A DNA stretch of 64,000 nucleotides. It comes from Byssothecium circinans. Lineage: Eukaryota > Ascomycota > Dothideomycetes > Pleosporales > Massarinaceae. Under the pieces are notes generated by a model, which was not told where the DNA came from, made no database searches, and saw only the letters and a list, made by a program, of their open reading frames with translations. The number at the start of each line of letters is the position of its first letter. The first letter of the stretch is position 1. Of the stretch, positions 35,683 to 47,721 are shown in pieces. The position numbers and the translations under genes are program-made. Location of the stretch: assembly GCA_010015675.1 (NCBI GenBank), contig ML977035.1:97935-161934 (forward strand), read 5' to 3'.

Positions 35683-37567
35683 ATGTGGTGGAATGACGGG
35701 TCTGACATTCCTCGTCAAGAAACAACACCAACCTTCGCAATGGATAGCACAATGCACGGCGCCTATCCCACGGGCCCGAGCCAGTCGCACTTCTTCTACT
35801 ACAACCCGGACACGGCGAAGGAGAACACGCGTCAACACGGTCACTTCACACCTCACCCATCGGGGCAATCGCTACACACATTCCAGCCCCAGAACATGGT
35901 CTTCCAAAGACCATCGTCGTCAAACTCCCAGGCTTCATATCCCCAGACCGCATACGCAAACCAGCTGTTGACACCTGTAGCATCACCGAGGCCCATGTGC
36001 GGAAAGCCGACCATTCTAATCCAGCCCCAGGACTCGCCGTTCTTGCATCCCATTGACACCGACTTCTCGGATATGCAATTCGCGCCGGCCACTCCCCCGC
36101 TATCGTCCTGCGGGAGCAGCATCAGCAGCCCGCCGTCCATGGGTGACTTCATTCCGACACCGGTCAATGCTTTCTTTTCGCCGCAGGGCATCGAGGGTGT
36201 GAAGGAGGGCTGTGAGGGAGAAGTGTGCTCCGAGATCTTGTCAGCCGGTGCTGAATGGCGGTCGGCCTCGCCACCCATGACACCTGGTGAGTAATAATTC
36301 GTCAAACCAGTATTGTGCGGCTGCGGCTGCGGCTGCGGAAACACGCGTCGATTGTGTTTTGTACATCCGTGCATTGGGTTGTGTTGTCGTGGGTCCAGGC
36401 GTTAACAAAGCGACAGTTTTCATCCAGCCTCCCAGCCAGGGGTCTTACCTCTTGTCAGCAACATCGTGCCCCTCGCTTTCTCCCTCACCCTCACCACTCC
36501 CGCGCACCCCTTTTACCGAGTCGGAAACCAACTTTTGTAACCCGCGCGATCTCACCAAATCCGACTCGTCGGAGCTTCCGTGCCTTCCGACTCTTTGCCC
36601 CAGCGACGAGGAACACAAGTTTGTTCTGAAAGGGGAATGCGCCAAGCCTGAAAACGTCGACGCCGTCCACCCTTTCTCTCTCACCGGCCCGCTGACCTTT
36701 GAGCCTCTGTTCGAGCTTGACCAAGAAGACGAATTTACCGGGCTTGTCTCGTATCCCGCCACCGACAACGCGCAGTTTTTGGGTAACAAGCGCCAACGCG
36801 TCGACCTCGTCAACTTCTCCCCCGAGGAGGATCTGATCAGCAACGCCAGCTTCACCGACTTCGACGACAGCTATTCCTGCCACGGCCTGCCTCTTACGCC
36901 ACGTGACGACAGCCACTTTGCCGTCATGATGGACGCGGCGCCCGTGTCGAAGAAGCGCTCGAAGAAGTCGGCGGCGGTCGAGAGCAGCGATGCGGATTCG
37001 AGCGAGTATCAAAGTAAGCAGCAGACATCTGGTGACAATGCCCCGTCTGGAGCATCAAGCCAACAAGAATCAGGTGCCACCGACAACGGCATGAACTCGT
37101 CGACCGACTCCGACTCGCCCAGGACGTCGGCCGCCCCTTCCAGCCGCCGTGGTCGCAAGCAGTCCCTCACCCAGGACCCCTCCAAGACGTTCGTATGCGA
37201 GATCTGCAACCGCCGCTTCCGCCGCCAGGAACACCTCAAGCGCCACTACCGCTCTCTCCACACTCATGATAAGCCCTTCGAGTGCAACGACTGCGGCAAG
37301 AAGTTCTCTCGCTCCGACAACCTCGCTCAGCACCAGCGCACCCACGGAACCGGCACCATGCTCATGGGCGTCCTCGAGCAGCCTGAGATGTCGCAGCCTA
37401 CTCAACCTGCGGTGAGCTACGACAACCAGGACCCCGCCATGCTCGGCCAGATCCTCTACACCGCTGCCGCCAACATCTCAAGTTCCAGCTCAGATGGGTA
37501 CTCGGACCTGGAGACCCTGGACATGACGCCCACCAAGATGCGCAACAAGCGGAAGAGGGACGAGTAG
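35683..37567 (+). CDS. msnA: C2H2 stress-response transcription factor, Msn2/MsnA/Seb1-like
   Basis: Nuclear activator of general stress genes through AGGGG-type elements in known relatives. 590 aa, two exons (35683-36286, 36399-37567; 112-bp intron). The N-terminal 450 residues are Ser/Pro-rich activation sequence with short conserved patches around the splice ([16 protein letters not shown]). Two zinc fingers lie at about 466-520: [17 protein letters not shown] and [17 protein letters not shown], joined by a linker containing HTHDKPFE. This is the canonical Msn2/4 pair. A basic end (MRNKRKRDE) could serve nuclear import. The intron carries a GGCTGC repeat. The gene sits downstream of the largest intergenic region of the window and a leader with one uORF, which suggests layered regulation. 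Confidence 0.92.
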
Positions 37568-38620
37568 GCGTCGACCCCGGCATTTCCTTTGGCTCTTATC
37601 TTATGACCTGACATGATCTCTCCCCTCCTTCATGGAGTACCTTAATGCCGGGTGGTTCTCCTCTCGCCATGCCATCATGCAATGGCGGCTTCCATAGACA
37701 GGCGGATCGGAGTTTCCTACCGGGTTTGGCGACGTGGCGGTTGACGCTATCGTAGCCAGGTGCTTCAAAAAGTGTACAGATTCCCCCACCACACCTTCTC
37801 CGTTGTACAGTTTCCTCTCTGCCCAATTGTCTAAATTGCATTCGGCAGTCTCTTTCCACCTTTTGCATTACACATCAAGCGTTTCCTATCCGGTTCGGGT
37901 GGTTGTATATCCACAGGTTCTTGGGGCGTGGGGTCGGTCGTCTTTGCGGTCATCGCACGGTTTCAACTGTGCGGATTAGATTTTTCCTCTTCCATGGTGT
38001 TTTTTCCCCTTCCCGGATCTCCCTCTTTCGTTTTTGGCGGTGGGCTCTCCCACTCATATACACTCTCGTTCACGACGCTCATGGCCACCATACTTACCGG
38101 CCATTCCTGTCGCCGTGTTCCCTATCCCCCTCCCCACCTCCTTTTTGAGTTCTTACGCTCGTTGTAATTGTGGCAGCGTCGCCGTCTCGAAAGAGCGGCG
38201 GCGTCTTGCTTGACACATTCTGAGAATCTTCGATTCAAAATTCCCTGTAATTGCACATTATACACACAAAACCTCATACTTCTCCACAACGCTTGTTTGT
38301 CGCGTTCTGTAGGTTATAGTGCTGGCACGAAATACCAAAATTCCATCAACTGTTCAAAAGATGATGAGTTCTTCTATGCGTTGATGTCAGTGAGACTAGG
38401 TGCGGATGGTTGAAAACGGATAGATTGCGCTTGCTTGGTAGTGAGTGAGGTGTGAGAGGAAGTTTTCCCATAGGGAGGGGCACGAATTTCGCGTGACGAG
38501 AGCTACTTCAAGGTCGCGTTGCTACGCTACGCTACGCCCAAGACCCACTCTAATCTATATACGTTTGCCCACAAGTCACGCTCCCCATCTTTTAAACCCT
38601 TGATACCCTTTCCCTCGAAG
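37568..38620. other. Spacer after the Msn-like gene
   Basis: About 1.05 kb containing the 3' UTR and the Dph6 promoter. A CTACG-type short repeat lies at 38520-38538. A frame open upstream of 38621 is treated as leader. Confidence 0.4.
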
Positions 38621-40864
38621 ATGACGTCTTCCCTCCAGGTCATCGCCCTCATATCCGGCGGCAAAGACTCGCTCTACTCGATCCTCCACTGTCTCGCCCA
38701 CGGACACACCGTCGTCGCTCTAGCGAACCTCTACCCCCCTCCCTCCACCGCCAACAATGCCGACGCCGAGGATCTCAACAGCTTCATGTACCAAACCGTC
38801 GGGCATTCTATAATACCCCTGTACTCGGAAGCCCTCGGCCTGCCGCTCTATCGGCAAGAGATACGCGGGTCAGCGGTGAATTCCTCACGAGACTATGCGG
38901 AGCAGGAAGACGACGAGACAGAGTCTCTAGTGCCGTTATTACTTAGAGTCAAGGATAAGCATCCAGAAGTCAATGCAGTGTCTACAGGTGCTATATTCTC
39001 GACGTATCAGCGCACTCGAGTTGAACATGTTGCGGTGAGGCTGGGACTAACGCCGCTGTCGTATCTGTGGCAGTACCCTGTTTTACCGCCGTATACGCAG
39101 TCCAGTCTCCTCTGTGATATGCACGCCGTCGGGCAGGATGCGAGGATCATCAAGGTGGCTTCTGGGGGCCTGGATGAGGGCTTTTTGTGGGAGAATGTGG
39201 CGGATCCCGGGACGGTGGGGAGGATGATGAAGGCGCTTGGGAGGTTTAGTGAGGATGGGGATGGGGCGCTTGTGGGTGAGGGCGGGGAGTTTGAGACGTT
39301 GGCTGTGGATGGGCCGGGGGGGTTGTGGAGGAAGAGGATTGTGGTTGAGGGGGATGGGGTTGTGAGGTTGGAGGGGGGGACTGCGGTGTGGAAGGGCAGG
39401 GACGCGAGGGTTGTGGAGAAGGATGGTGGTGAGGGTGCTGGTGCTGGTGCGTTGCAGGAGTTGAGGGTACCGTCGCTGTTTGACGATGAGTTTGCGAGGG
39501 TGTTGGCTTCTGGGCTGGAGGCTGGTGGGAGTGTTACACGGCTGGATTCACGAGGATCGTCTTTTTCTTCTCTACTGACGAATTCACTTGCCAGGCATGG
39601 TAATGTCTTCGTCTATTCGAATATAACGGGAGAGACGGTACCAGGGCTTGCTTCGAGTCCTCAAGCTCAACTCACGAACATTCTCCTCCGTCTCCAGCAA
39701 GGACTAGCGGTCTACGACATGCCCAAAGAAGCCATCACGCAATGCACGCTGCTCGTCCGTGACATGGCAAGCTTCGCTACAGTCAACAGCATCTACGCCA
39801 AATACTTCAACTTTACCAATCCCCCCGCGCGCGTCACAGTAGCGGTGGGAGACTCAATGCCAGCCCCATTCGACGTCATGCTGTCCGTCACCGCTCACAA
39901 AGACACGACTCGCAACGGCCTCCACGTACAAAGCCAATCGTACTGGGCGCCTGCCAACATCGGCCCTTACAGCCAAGCCATCTCCACGCCGATTGTCCCT
40001 CCAGGTATTGAAGATGCTCAAGCAATGGGAAACGAAGTCCACATCGCAGGCCAAATCCCCCTCGTACCCGCTACGATGACTCTCCACACCACGGACGGCT
40101 TCAAAGGCGCGGCTCTTCTCTCACTGCAGCATCTATGGCGTATCGCGCGAACACAGGGTGTACGGTGGTGGACAGCAGGAGTCGCCATGATACCCGTTTC
40201 AAGCGATCGGAAAGAACAGGAGGAGCGCATACTACTCGCTCAAGGCGCTTGGAGGGCGATACACGTCAACGCCGATGAGGAAGAGGGCCAGGGTGAGGAG
40301 GAAGATGTGGTGGATGCTTGGGACCGTAAGAATCTGGTGCCGACGTTCGATGATCATACTGCGAGGGCTGCTATTCCGGATCGCGAGGCAGTCGTGGATC
40401 GAAGTGCTGGGGGTGGACAGGCGGTGCCAGCGTGTTTCGTTGCTGAAGTCGATGCCCTTCCGCGGTATGCACCGATTGAGTGGGCGTGTACGGGTATCAC
40501 TTCTCCTCGTGTCAACTTTGCCGCAGGGGAGGGTTGCGGTGGTCGAACGGGAGTTACGCAGTCCGAGCCATTGCTCCCTTTCTCTACTTCCTCTTCTTCT
40601 TCTACACCTGCTGTGTCTGTCTCTGTCTCATCAACCCGCTATTACACCATTGAGATCACGGACAGAGGAGAAAATGTAAACTTTATTAAGACTCTAGGGA
40701 GATTTAGTTTCGCTACTTTGTATGCGGGTGAGGGGTTTGAAAAGGTAGATGACTGGAGGATGGAGGGTGTGCAATGGGTTCCTTGTAAGCGGGTTTGGGG
40801 GGAGGGTGGAAGGGAGGTTAGGGGTGTTGTTATAGGGAGGATAGATGAAAGTCCAGTATTATAG
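38621..40864 (+). CDS. dph6: Diphthine-ammonia ligase Dph6 with C-terminal RidA domains
   Basis: Last step of diphthamide formation on eEF2: ATP-dependent amidation of diphthine; cytosolic. 747 aa, intronless. The N-terminal ATP-pyrophosphatase domain (about 5-235) carries the PP motif SGGKDS at 12-17, then VNAVSTGAIFSTYQRTR, and GEGGEFETLAVDGP. Two YjgF/RidA-like domains follow at about 320-430 and 445-560 (SYWAPANIGPYSQAI, VHIAGQIPLVP), with a further degenerate C-terminal segment. This fusion is the normal eukaryotic Dph6 layout. MTSSLQ at 38621 was chosen over an ATG 34 codons upstream because family members start close to the PP motif. The block 39180-39480 is extremely G-rich, encoding Gly/Val/Glu, but stays in frame. 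Confidence 0.92.
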   Translation: MTSSLQVIALISGGKDSLYSILHCLAHGHTVVALANLYPPPSTANNADAEDLNSFMYQTVGHSIIPLYSEALGLPLYRQEIRGSAVNSSRDYAEQEDDETESLVPLLLRVKDKHPEVNAVSTGAIFSTYQRTRVEHVAVRLGLTPLSYLWQYPVLPPYTQSSLLCDMHAVGQDARIIKVASGGLDEGFLWENVADPGTVGRMMKALGRFSEDGDGALVGEGGEFETLAVDGPGGLWRKRIVVEGDGVVRLEGGTAVWKGRDARVVEKDGGEGAGAGALQELRVPSLFDDEFARVLASGLEAGGSVTRLDSRGSSFSSLLTNSLARHGNVFVYSNITGETVPGLASSPQAQLTNILLRLQQGLAVYDMPKEAITQCTLLVRDMASFATVNSIYAKYFNFTNPPARVTVAVGDSMPAPFDVMLSVTAHKDTTRNGLHVQSQSYWAPANIGPYSQAISTPIVPPGIEDAQAMGNEVHIAGQIPLVPATMTLHTTDGFKGAALLSLQHLWRIARTQGVRWWTAGVAMIPVSSDRKEQEERILLAQGAWRAIHVNADEEEGQGEEEDVVDAWDRKNLVPTFDDHTARAAIPDREAVVDRSAGGGQAVPACFVAEVDALPRYAPIEWACTGITSPRVNFAAGEGCGGRTGVTQSEPLLPFSTSSSSSTPAVSVSVSSTRYYTIEITDRGENVNFIKTLGRFSFATLYAGEGFEKVDDWRMEGVQWVPCKRVWGEGGREVRGVVIGRIDESPVL

Positions 40865-41476
40865 TGACAGCTAAATATATTATCCTCGCCACCTGGTGAT
40901 GGTCTTCAGTGTTGAGCATACACGACATGTGATCCGGCACGTAGCTGCCGAACACGTGAGACGGTGAGAGATGAGAGGGGCAACGTAAGCGGCCCAAGCT
41001 CCCTCCCATTCCAGGCGTCAAACCTGCCCATCCGACGTCATCGCTTGCCTCTCGTATGGAACAAACGGCACCCAAACAGGCGGCATCGAGATCTTGGGAT
41101 CTGCCCTTTCCAGTGCAAATGTGGAGTAATATGTGGTCAGCTTAAGGCAATTTGCGTATGCAAATCCTGTCGTGGACCGTGGTACTGTACATACGTCAAT
41201 TGGAGACACGGTTCTTTTTTACTTGCTATGACACTCGAGAACGTTGCTTTCTTTTTGCTCATCACTTGTTTTTCCCCCGCTAATCTTTTGACGATTGACG
41301 AACTCACGATAGGTCATTACGGTTCTCTCGTTTGCTGATCGAGCAGGAGTCTTCTACCGTTCGTTCCTGCCCCTTCGATTACGACATCGACCCCACGACG
41401 ACCTCCTTATTCGACCTCACGACACCCTCCCTCTTCGAATTCTTCGTCTTCGAAGCCTCGCATCAGACATTCCACA
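40865..41476. promoter_or_regulatory. Promoter region of the Mug190-like gene
   Basis: 612 bp between co-directional genes. The last 150 bp are C/T-rich leader-like sequence. Confidence 0.4.
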
Positions 41477-44400
41477 ATGTCGGGCGTCGACGACGTACAG
41501 AACACGCAGAGGAAGCATCAGGCGCCCTACACCCCGCATCACCCAATCCCCACCGTCCAGGGCTACCGCGAAGAGAAGAAGCAACGCGACAAGCAGTATG
41601 GCAAGGCCAGCGAAGGAGAGGAAGACGATCGCAGCAAGATAAGCCGACTAGGCGACGCATACACTGCGCTTCGACACGGGCCCGAAGCCGTGAATCCCAA
41701 CGAGGATACACAACCGTACCCAGCGGAGAACAAGAACCTTGGGTACGATGAGGAGGAGGCAGATGATCATGCGGATGGCGTCGACACATCGAAGGGTGAC
41801 GACGATCGGCAAGAGGACAATAAAGACCAGCAGGAAGAGGACAAGGACTCTGAGACGGCCGAGGATACAACAGAGGGCATGTTGAACCAGACGGATCCGA
41901 AGAAGGCGCGCAAGGCTATGAAGAAGTTCAGCGCTGATGGGACGGAGCGAGAGGTTACGGATCCAGTTACACATCTCCCCGTCACCATCCACGACTTCAC
42001 AGACAAGGAGTTGAAGATGACGCCGAAGAATGGCCCGCCAGCTGGAACCGAGGCGAGGTCTGCAACCGGCGCAGCTGGTGTGAATAAGAGCCAGGAACAA
42101 CTCGCTCAAGAGGGCCAGGAGTCCCAGGATAGTCACTCAGATATGGGTGGTCTCTTTCCACCTCCAGACTTCCAGATTACGCGCGAGGAAGTTACCGGTG
42201 TGTATAAGCAGGCTATCACAGCTGGTCTGGGCATCGTCGGTGGCAGCTTGACTCTGGTAGTTGCACTGTTCCAGTTCACACGCTACTTCACGGGTTGGTC
42301 AAGGATGCTGTTCGCAGTCCTCGAGATTGTGGTGTGCTTGGGTGTGGCTGGCGGTGCGGTGGTGGGCGTCCGTCAGTGGACGGAGAATAAGATTAACAAT
42401 GTGTGGGAAACAGAGGTCTGGGAAGCAGAGCGGCAACAGGGGAAGAAGCTTGCGAGGGGTCGGACTGCCGAGAGCGCGCAGTGGCTCAACTCTTTGCTTG
42501 CGTCTGTGTGGCCTTTGATCAATCCCGACCTCTTCACTGCCATCTCTGATACACTCGAGGTAGGTACTCAGCTTCTTGATCCGATATCTCTCGCTGACCA
42601 GTGTAGGATGTGATGCAAGCCAGTTTGCCCAAAATGGTACGGATGGTCTCTGTGGATGACATCGGTCAGGGCTCTGAAGCTCTTCGTATCCTCGGTGTTC
42701 GATGGCTGCCGACTGGCGCCGCTGCGAGATCAGTGGGCGAAGATGGTAAACTCAAGAGCGGCAACAAGGGCAAGAGTGATCGATCAGTGCCGAATGAGGG
42801 CAGCGTGGAGGACAACAAGGAAGAAGGCAATGAAGATGGCGAAGGAGGTGATGAGAACCTCGCTCAGGGTATGGAGGCTGAAGAGGGCGACTTTGTCAAC
42901 GTTGAGGTCGCGTTTGCGTATCGACCTTCGACTGGGAGGAAAGGCATGAAAGAGAGGGTGAAGAACGCTCATCTTTATCTAGCTTTTTACATGCCGTCGA
43001 ATGTTAAGCTACGTGAGTAATCTCACAGTTTACTATTAGAGAGATACTGATTCGCTGTAGCTGTTTGGGTGGAGCTTCAGGGCTTCGTCGGTGTCATGCG
43101 CATGCGCTTGCAACTGACACCTGATCCTCCGTTCTTCTCTCTCTGCACACTCACGTTCCTCGGACAGCCAAAGGTCGACATCGCATGCGTCCCGCTTATC
43201 AAGCAAGGTCCTAACCTAATGGACTTCCCTCTCATTTCACGCTTCGTGCAGTCTTCGGTTGATGCTGCCATGGCAGAATACGTGGCGCCGAAGTCACTCA
43301 CGCTGGATCTCAAGGACATGCTCATGGGCGACGACTTCAAGAAGGACACGAATGCCCGTGGTGTTATCATGGTGACCATAAAGCGTGCTTTCGACTTCAA
43401 AGAAGGCGACGCAGGTATTGGACCTATTAAGAATGGCTCGGCAGATCCATATGTGAGCGTCGGATGGGCCAAGTTTGGAAAGCCTTTGTTCAGCACACGT
43501 GTACTCCCAGGAAATATGGAGCCTCACTGGGAAGAGACATGCTTCGTGCTGGTCACGACTGAAGAGCTGAACGTGGATGAGCGCCTCAGGCTACAGCTGT
43601 GGGACTCGGATCGTATGACGGCGGATGACGACTTGGGACGCATCGAGCTGGACATCAAGCAGCTCATGAAGGACGATGCGACCAACGGTAAGATGTCCGA
43701 TCGAGAAGATGGTTTCAAAGCCCTGAAGAAAGGCGAAGGCATGCCGGGAAAGCTGCAGTGGAGCGTCGGGTACTTCTCCAAGACGAGGATCACGGATGCT
43801 CAGCTAGCTGCGCAAGAGGAGGACCCTGATATCAAAGACATTGATCAATTGAAGGAGAAGGTTTACAAGGAGAGTGAGAAGAAGTTGCGAGAAGCTAGCA
43901 AGGACGAGAGTAATGAGGTCGAGCAGCAGAAGCATCAAGACTTCAAGGTAAAGCAGACTACCAGATCTGTTCTTGAGAATGAGCTAACTCGCAAATTAGA
44001 CTCGTCAAGACCAACTCATCATCGCCTCCCCACCACCTCAAGAGTACCCCTCCGGTATTCTCAGTCTTCAGATTCACCAGATCACCGGTCTCGAACTGGA
44101 AACCGTCAACAAGAACAAAGCCTCCAAGAACGAGACGGGGACCGACGACGAAGAAGAAGGCGACGATTTGCCCTCCGCTTACTGCACCATCATACTCAAT
44201 CACCAGAAAATCTTCCGCACGCGCACGAAGCCAAAGAACGCAAAGCCATTCTACAATGCTGGCTGTGAGCGCTTCATCCGCGATTTCCGCAACACCGAAG
44301 TCCATATTGCTGTTCGCGATGCACGACCTCATGAAAAGGACCCACTGCTGGGTATGATCTACCTCCCGCTCTCACGGCTCCTCAAGCACCGCAGCCAGAT

Positions 44401-45382
44401 CGATGCTTCATTTCCACTGTCAGGCGGCCTCGGTTATGGACGTGCTCGCATCTCACTCGTCTTCCGTCCTGTGCAGCTCCAAGCTCCACAGAACCTGCTG
44501 GGCTGGGAGTTTGGCACTCTGGAGATCAAACCTGCGGTGAAAGCTATCGACATTCCCAAAGACCTCCAGAATCTCCGAATGAAGATCCGAACCACTCTCG
44601 CCCGCGGAAAACTCCACTCTGGCTCCCAAGACAGCGAGCAAAACCATCACGACGGCGGAATTGTCTGGAAGACGAAGAAAGACAGCCCCATCAGGCTCGC
44701 CGTTCACAAACGCTACTCGACGCCCCTGGTTGTCGAGTTCCGGAAAGACTCTGCACTCGCGGACCGCACGCCTGCATTCTGTGTCCTCTGGCTCAAAGAC
44801 ATTGTCGACAATGAGGAACAAACCATCCGCCTCACGGTACTCAAAGGCGACTTGAGTCGCGCGGAGAACAATGTGCTAGAAGAGCACGGGGAAAAGGTTG
44901 GCGAAATCGAACTCACTATGACCTTCTGGTCCGGCCTCTCAGGCTACCACTCCCCCCTAGCAAAGAAAGACCGACACATCGCCGACGTAATGGAAGTCCT
45001 AGATACCTGCAACGACAACGACGACATGGACTGGGACGACGGTTCCGGTTCCGGCTCCAACTCGTCCAACTCAGGCTCTAACGCTGATGATTCGTCATCC
45101 TCATCCTCATCCTCGGATGATGAATCCTCCTTCGTCCCTTCCGTCTTCAAGCGGAATTCCAGTGGCCTCGACTCGGACGGTAAGAGGGGCACGGTTGATC
45201 AAATTCGAGAGTATAAGGCGCATAGTAAGCAGCTGCACCGCAAGAACCGCGGGCTTATGCAGTGGAAGGGCCCGAGGACGCTGGCGTATGTGAAGCATTT
45301 GGCTAAGAGGGGGGAGAATAAGGTGGGTGGGTTGTTTGGGCATGGGAAGAATGAAGGGGCGGGGATTGAGACGGAGGCGTAG
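41477..45382 (+). CDS. Mug190/tricalbin-like protein with SMP and C2 domains
   Basis: Probable ER-anchored membrane-contact-site lipid-transfer protein, 1252 aa. Four exons: 41477-42559, 42607-43012, 43061-43947 and 44000-45382. The N-terminal 230 residues are acidic and disordered. Two adjacent hydrophobic segments at about 245-305 (GLGIVGGSLTLVVALFQF; MLFAVLEIVVCLGVAGGAVV) form a hairpin-like anchor. An SMP-type region follows (ESAQWLNSLLASVWPLINP through FVGVMRMRLQLTPDPPFFS, to about 600). A C2 domain lies at about 630-760 (GSADPYVSVGWAKFGKPLFS, ERLRLQLWDSD), a second at about 860-990, and the tail is Ser/Asp-rich. The architecture matches S. pombe Mug190 and resembles tricalbins. The lipid cargo is inference. 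Confidence 0.85.
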
Positions 45383-45942
45383 ATGAGGATGGTGATGGAA
45401 GGTGGTTTGTGATGGGAGGCATTCACACGGCGTTGATGGATGGATGGGTGGGCGTTGGTGTGGTTGTCTGGGTCACCTACTGGGTGGGTTGAAATGGGTT
45501 CGTGCATGGGAATGATATGATACCTCAGACTGGAAGCCTGGTTTTACGGATATGGGTAAGGATATGTAGAAAATGAAAATGATTTCTTATAGTAGGTTGG
45601 TCCCCCTTTGCTTTAAGATATGGCTGCTTGTTATAGCTACTGACTGAACGAATACAGTTGCTTTCCGTCTATATTTGTTGACCCACTGTTCATTTTGTGC
45701 ATAACATGTAGAATGAGGAGTACTAAAGCTTGATAGAGGTACCTAACTTAATGAAGTATTGTTATTGTTTGAGGGATTGGGTTGGGGTTTTAGATAGCGG
45801 TGATGGTTCTAGTCCGATGTTGTAAGTTCAATCCCTGCGTTCATTTCCCACCGAGTTCCACATCCTCAACACTAGTGGCTCATTCCAAGCTCCCAACGAT
45901 CCTCCCCTTTCCATATCTCACTTCCCCCGCCACCCTCCCACT
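45383..45942. other. Convergent spacer
   Basis: 560 bp between two 3' ends. A weak B-box-like string near 45830 does not belong to a foldable tRNA. No gene seen. Confidence 0.4.
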
Positions 45943-46747
45943 TCACTTCCCCCCAACATCCCCCTCTCTCGGCAGATACATAGCATAAAACACAATATCC
46001 CTAAACTCCTCCTCCATCATCCTCCACTTCTCATCCGGGCAGTCCGTCTTCGGAGCCAGCGGATTCCTCTGCACAACGCGAAACCCCAGACTCTCATACA
46101 GCGGCTTCCCCCAGGGCGTAGCATTGAGCCAGAACTCCAGATCAAGTTCTCTCGCCTTGTCGATGCCCCACTGGACCAGCATGCGCCCGATGCCGCGACG
46201 ACGGTAGTCGGGATGTGTGAACAGGATATTGGCGACTATTTCAGTCTCAAGAAAATGAGTCTCTCTCCCAAACGTACCATACAAGTACATATCCATATCC
46301 ATCAAGCCGTGGGGGGAAAAAGGGAAGTAGACGGACGGGAAACGTACAAACTTGCGGCCTCGCCCCTTTTTCCATCCTAGGCCCATCCATCTGTTCAATC
46401 GCCTGACTCACGAACTCCCGCGTGCTATCGTCGGGATACCACTCCGCGACCTCCCTTTCATGGTGCGCGAACGGGTTCTCGTGGTGGTACACTTTGTACC
46501 ACGCGGCGCCGACGATTTTCCCCGTGCTGGTGTCGGTTACTTTGATCCATTGCGCGTGCGCGTCGTGGTGCTGCCATTCGAGCATCCGGGCGGTGGATTC
46601 TTGGAGCGAGGCGGTGCGGTCGTTGTGCTGGATTGGGCAGAAGAGTCGGAAGAATTGCTGGGGCGGGGATTCGTAGGAGGCCCATTGGACGGCCATGAGC
46701 TCGGGGAAGTCGGTGGAGAGGTTGACGGGGGAGAGGTGGAAGGGCAT
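45943..46747 (-). CDS. GNAT-family N-acetyltransferase
   Basis: Predicted acetyl-CoA-dependent acetyltransferase, 230 aa, two exons (46747-46348, 46235-45943; 112-bp intron). The splice joins GARPQV to FANILFTHPDYRRRGIGRML, restoring motif A with the R-R-G-I-G pyrophosphate loop that binds CoA. Upstream strands include VTDTSTGKIVGAAWYKVYH; downstream is PLYESLGFRVVQRN, motif B. The layout is that of the many fungal GNATs acting on small molecules; the substrate is unknown. An unspliced reading frame also crosses most of the intron but would give an implausible insertion. No partner gene is evident. Confidence 0.85.
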
Positions 46748-47721
46748 GGTTGCGGGGTGAGGGGAGGGAGAGGGAGAGGGACTTGATTGGGAGGGTGGTT
46801 TGGTGGAAGGGGAAAGCTACGACGAGGGTTTGTAATGGGTGGGGATGAGAGAGGGGGTTTTTCTGGACGGGTGCGTGGCTAGTTTGACTTGGGAGGAGGA
46901 TCTGGACTCCTGTGGTTTGGTTTTTGGTTTTTTGCGCGGGACGCTTTCTAACCCGGACACAACCTGACAATGTGGGTATGCGGCGCGGTTGGTACAAAGG
47001 GCAACTTTCAGAACTAATTAGGTCACGTGTACTAGCGTCAATTAAGCGAGTGCCCCACCTCAACGCCTTGAGCCCATTTTCTGCTATACACGACTTAATT
47101 ATGCCACAACCACACTACCTAGGGAGCCTAAAACGTCCCAAAAACATGCTAGCTCTTAACTTGGGCGTGTTTTGGTGGATACACAATTAGTATACGAAGA
47201 AAAGCAATTTTGGTGTTCTCCACCGGTCGCACGTGACCTAATTAGTTCTGAAAACCACCCTTTGTAGCTCCGGCGTTGTTACCATCTCTCAGCCAGACCA
47301 GACCAGACCAGACGGCACGAACAAATAAACCCGCGCGCCGTTAATGAAACCGACGCTCTGACTCCATTTGCCTAAAACACGCAACACTGCATGATCATGG
47401 TTGGCACTAGGTATGGCGTTATCATGGGCCCATGGATCCCGAAACTCTGGCTCTGTGGCTAATAACCCCATGCCGCAATTTCTCATCTTGTTGCTTTACC
47501 AGACACACGGTACAGTAGTACCACGAGAAAAAAGAAGCAACTCTGCTGTGCCGTTATGGCAGACTATACGCGATTTACGGTGAAAGAACTATGGGTCCTT
47601 GCCTGGCAAGTCAAAAATGCTAGATCTATCTTCATCCACTTTTTTGTTTTCGTTCGCGCTATACTAGCTTTTCTGGCTTGCGACGTCTCCCGACTACCCA
47701 CACAGATACATACATATATTT
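46748..47721. promoter_or_regulatory. Divergent intergenic region carrying a MITE
   Basis: Separates the GNAT and rhodopsin-like genes, which diverge from here. It contains the MITE at 46995-47264 and a short tandem repeat of CAGAC near 47291-47311. Confidence 0.5.
46995..47264. mobile_element. 270-bp MITE with 35-bp terminal inverted repeats and TA target duplication
   Basis: The left end (46995-47029) and the reverse complement of the right end (47230-47264) match at 31 of 35 positions. Both begin CAAAGGG and end in GGTCACGTG. The four mismatches are clustered at positions 8-11 of the repeat and are all transitions. The element is flanked on both sides by TA (46993-46994 and 47265-47266). 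It has no ORF and is AT-richer inside. TA duplication points to mobilisation by a Tc1/mariner-type transposase encoded elsewhere. Each terminal repeat carries a CACGTG E-box and could add regulatory sites between two divergent promoters. Confidence 0.88.

Noticed and set aside
39180..39480. G-rich block in dph6 as foreign insertion
   Set aside because: The frame and the Dph6 motif GEGGEFETLAVDGP run through it; it follows the general C-to-G drift seen in other exons.
45795..45850. B-box-like AAGTTCAATCC
   Set aside because: No T-stem or acceptor stem around it.
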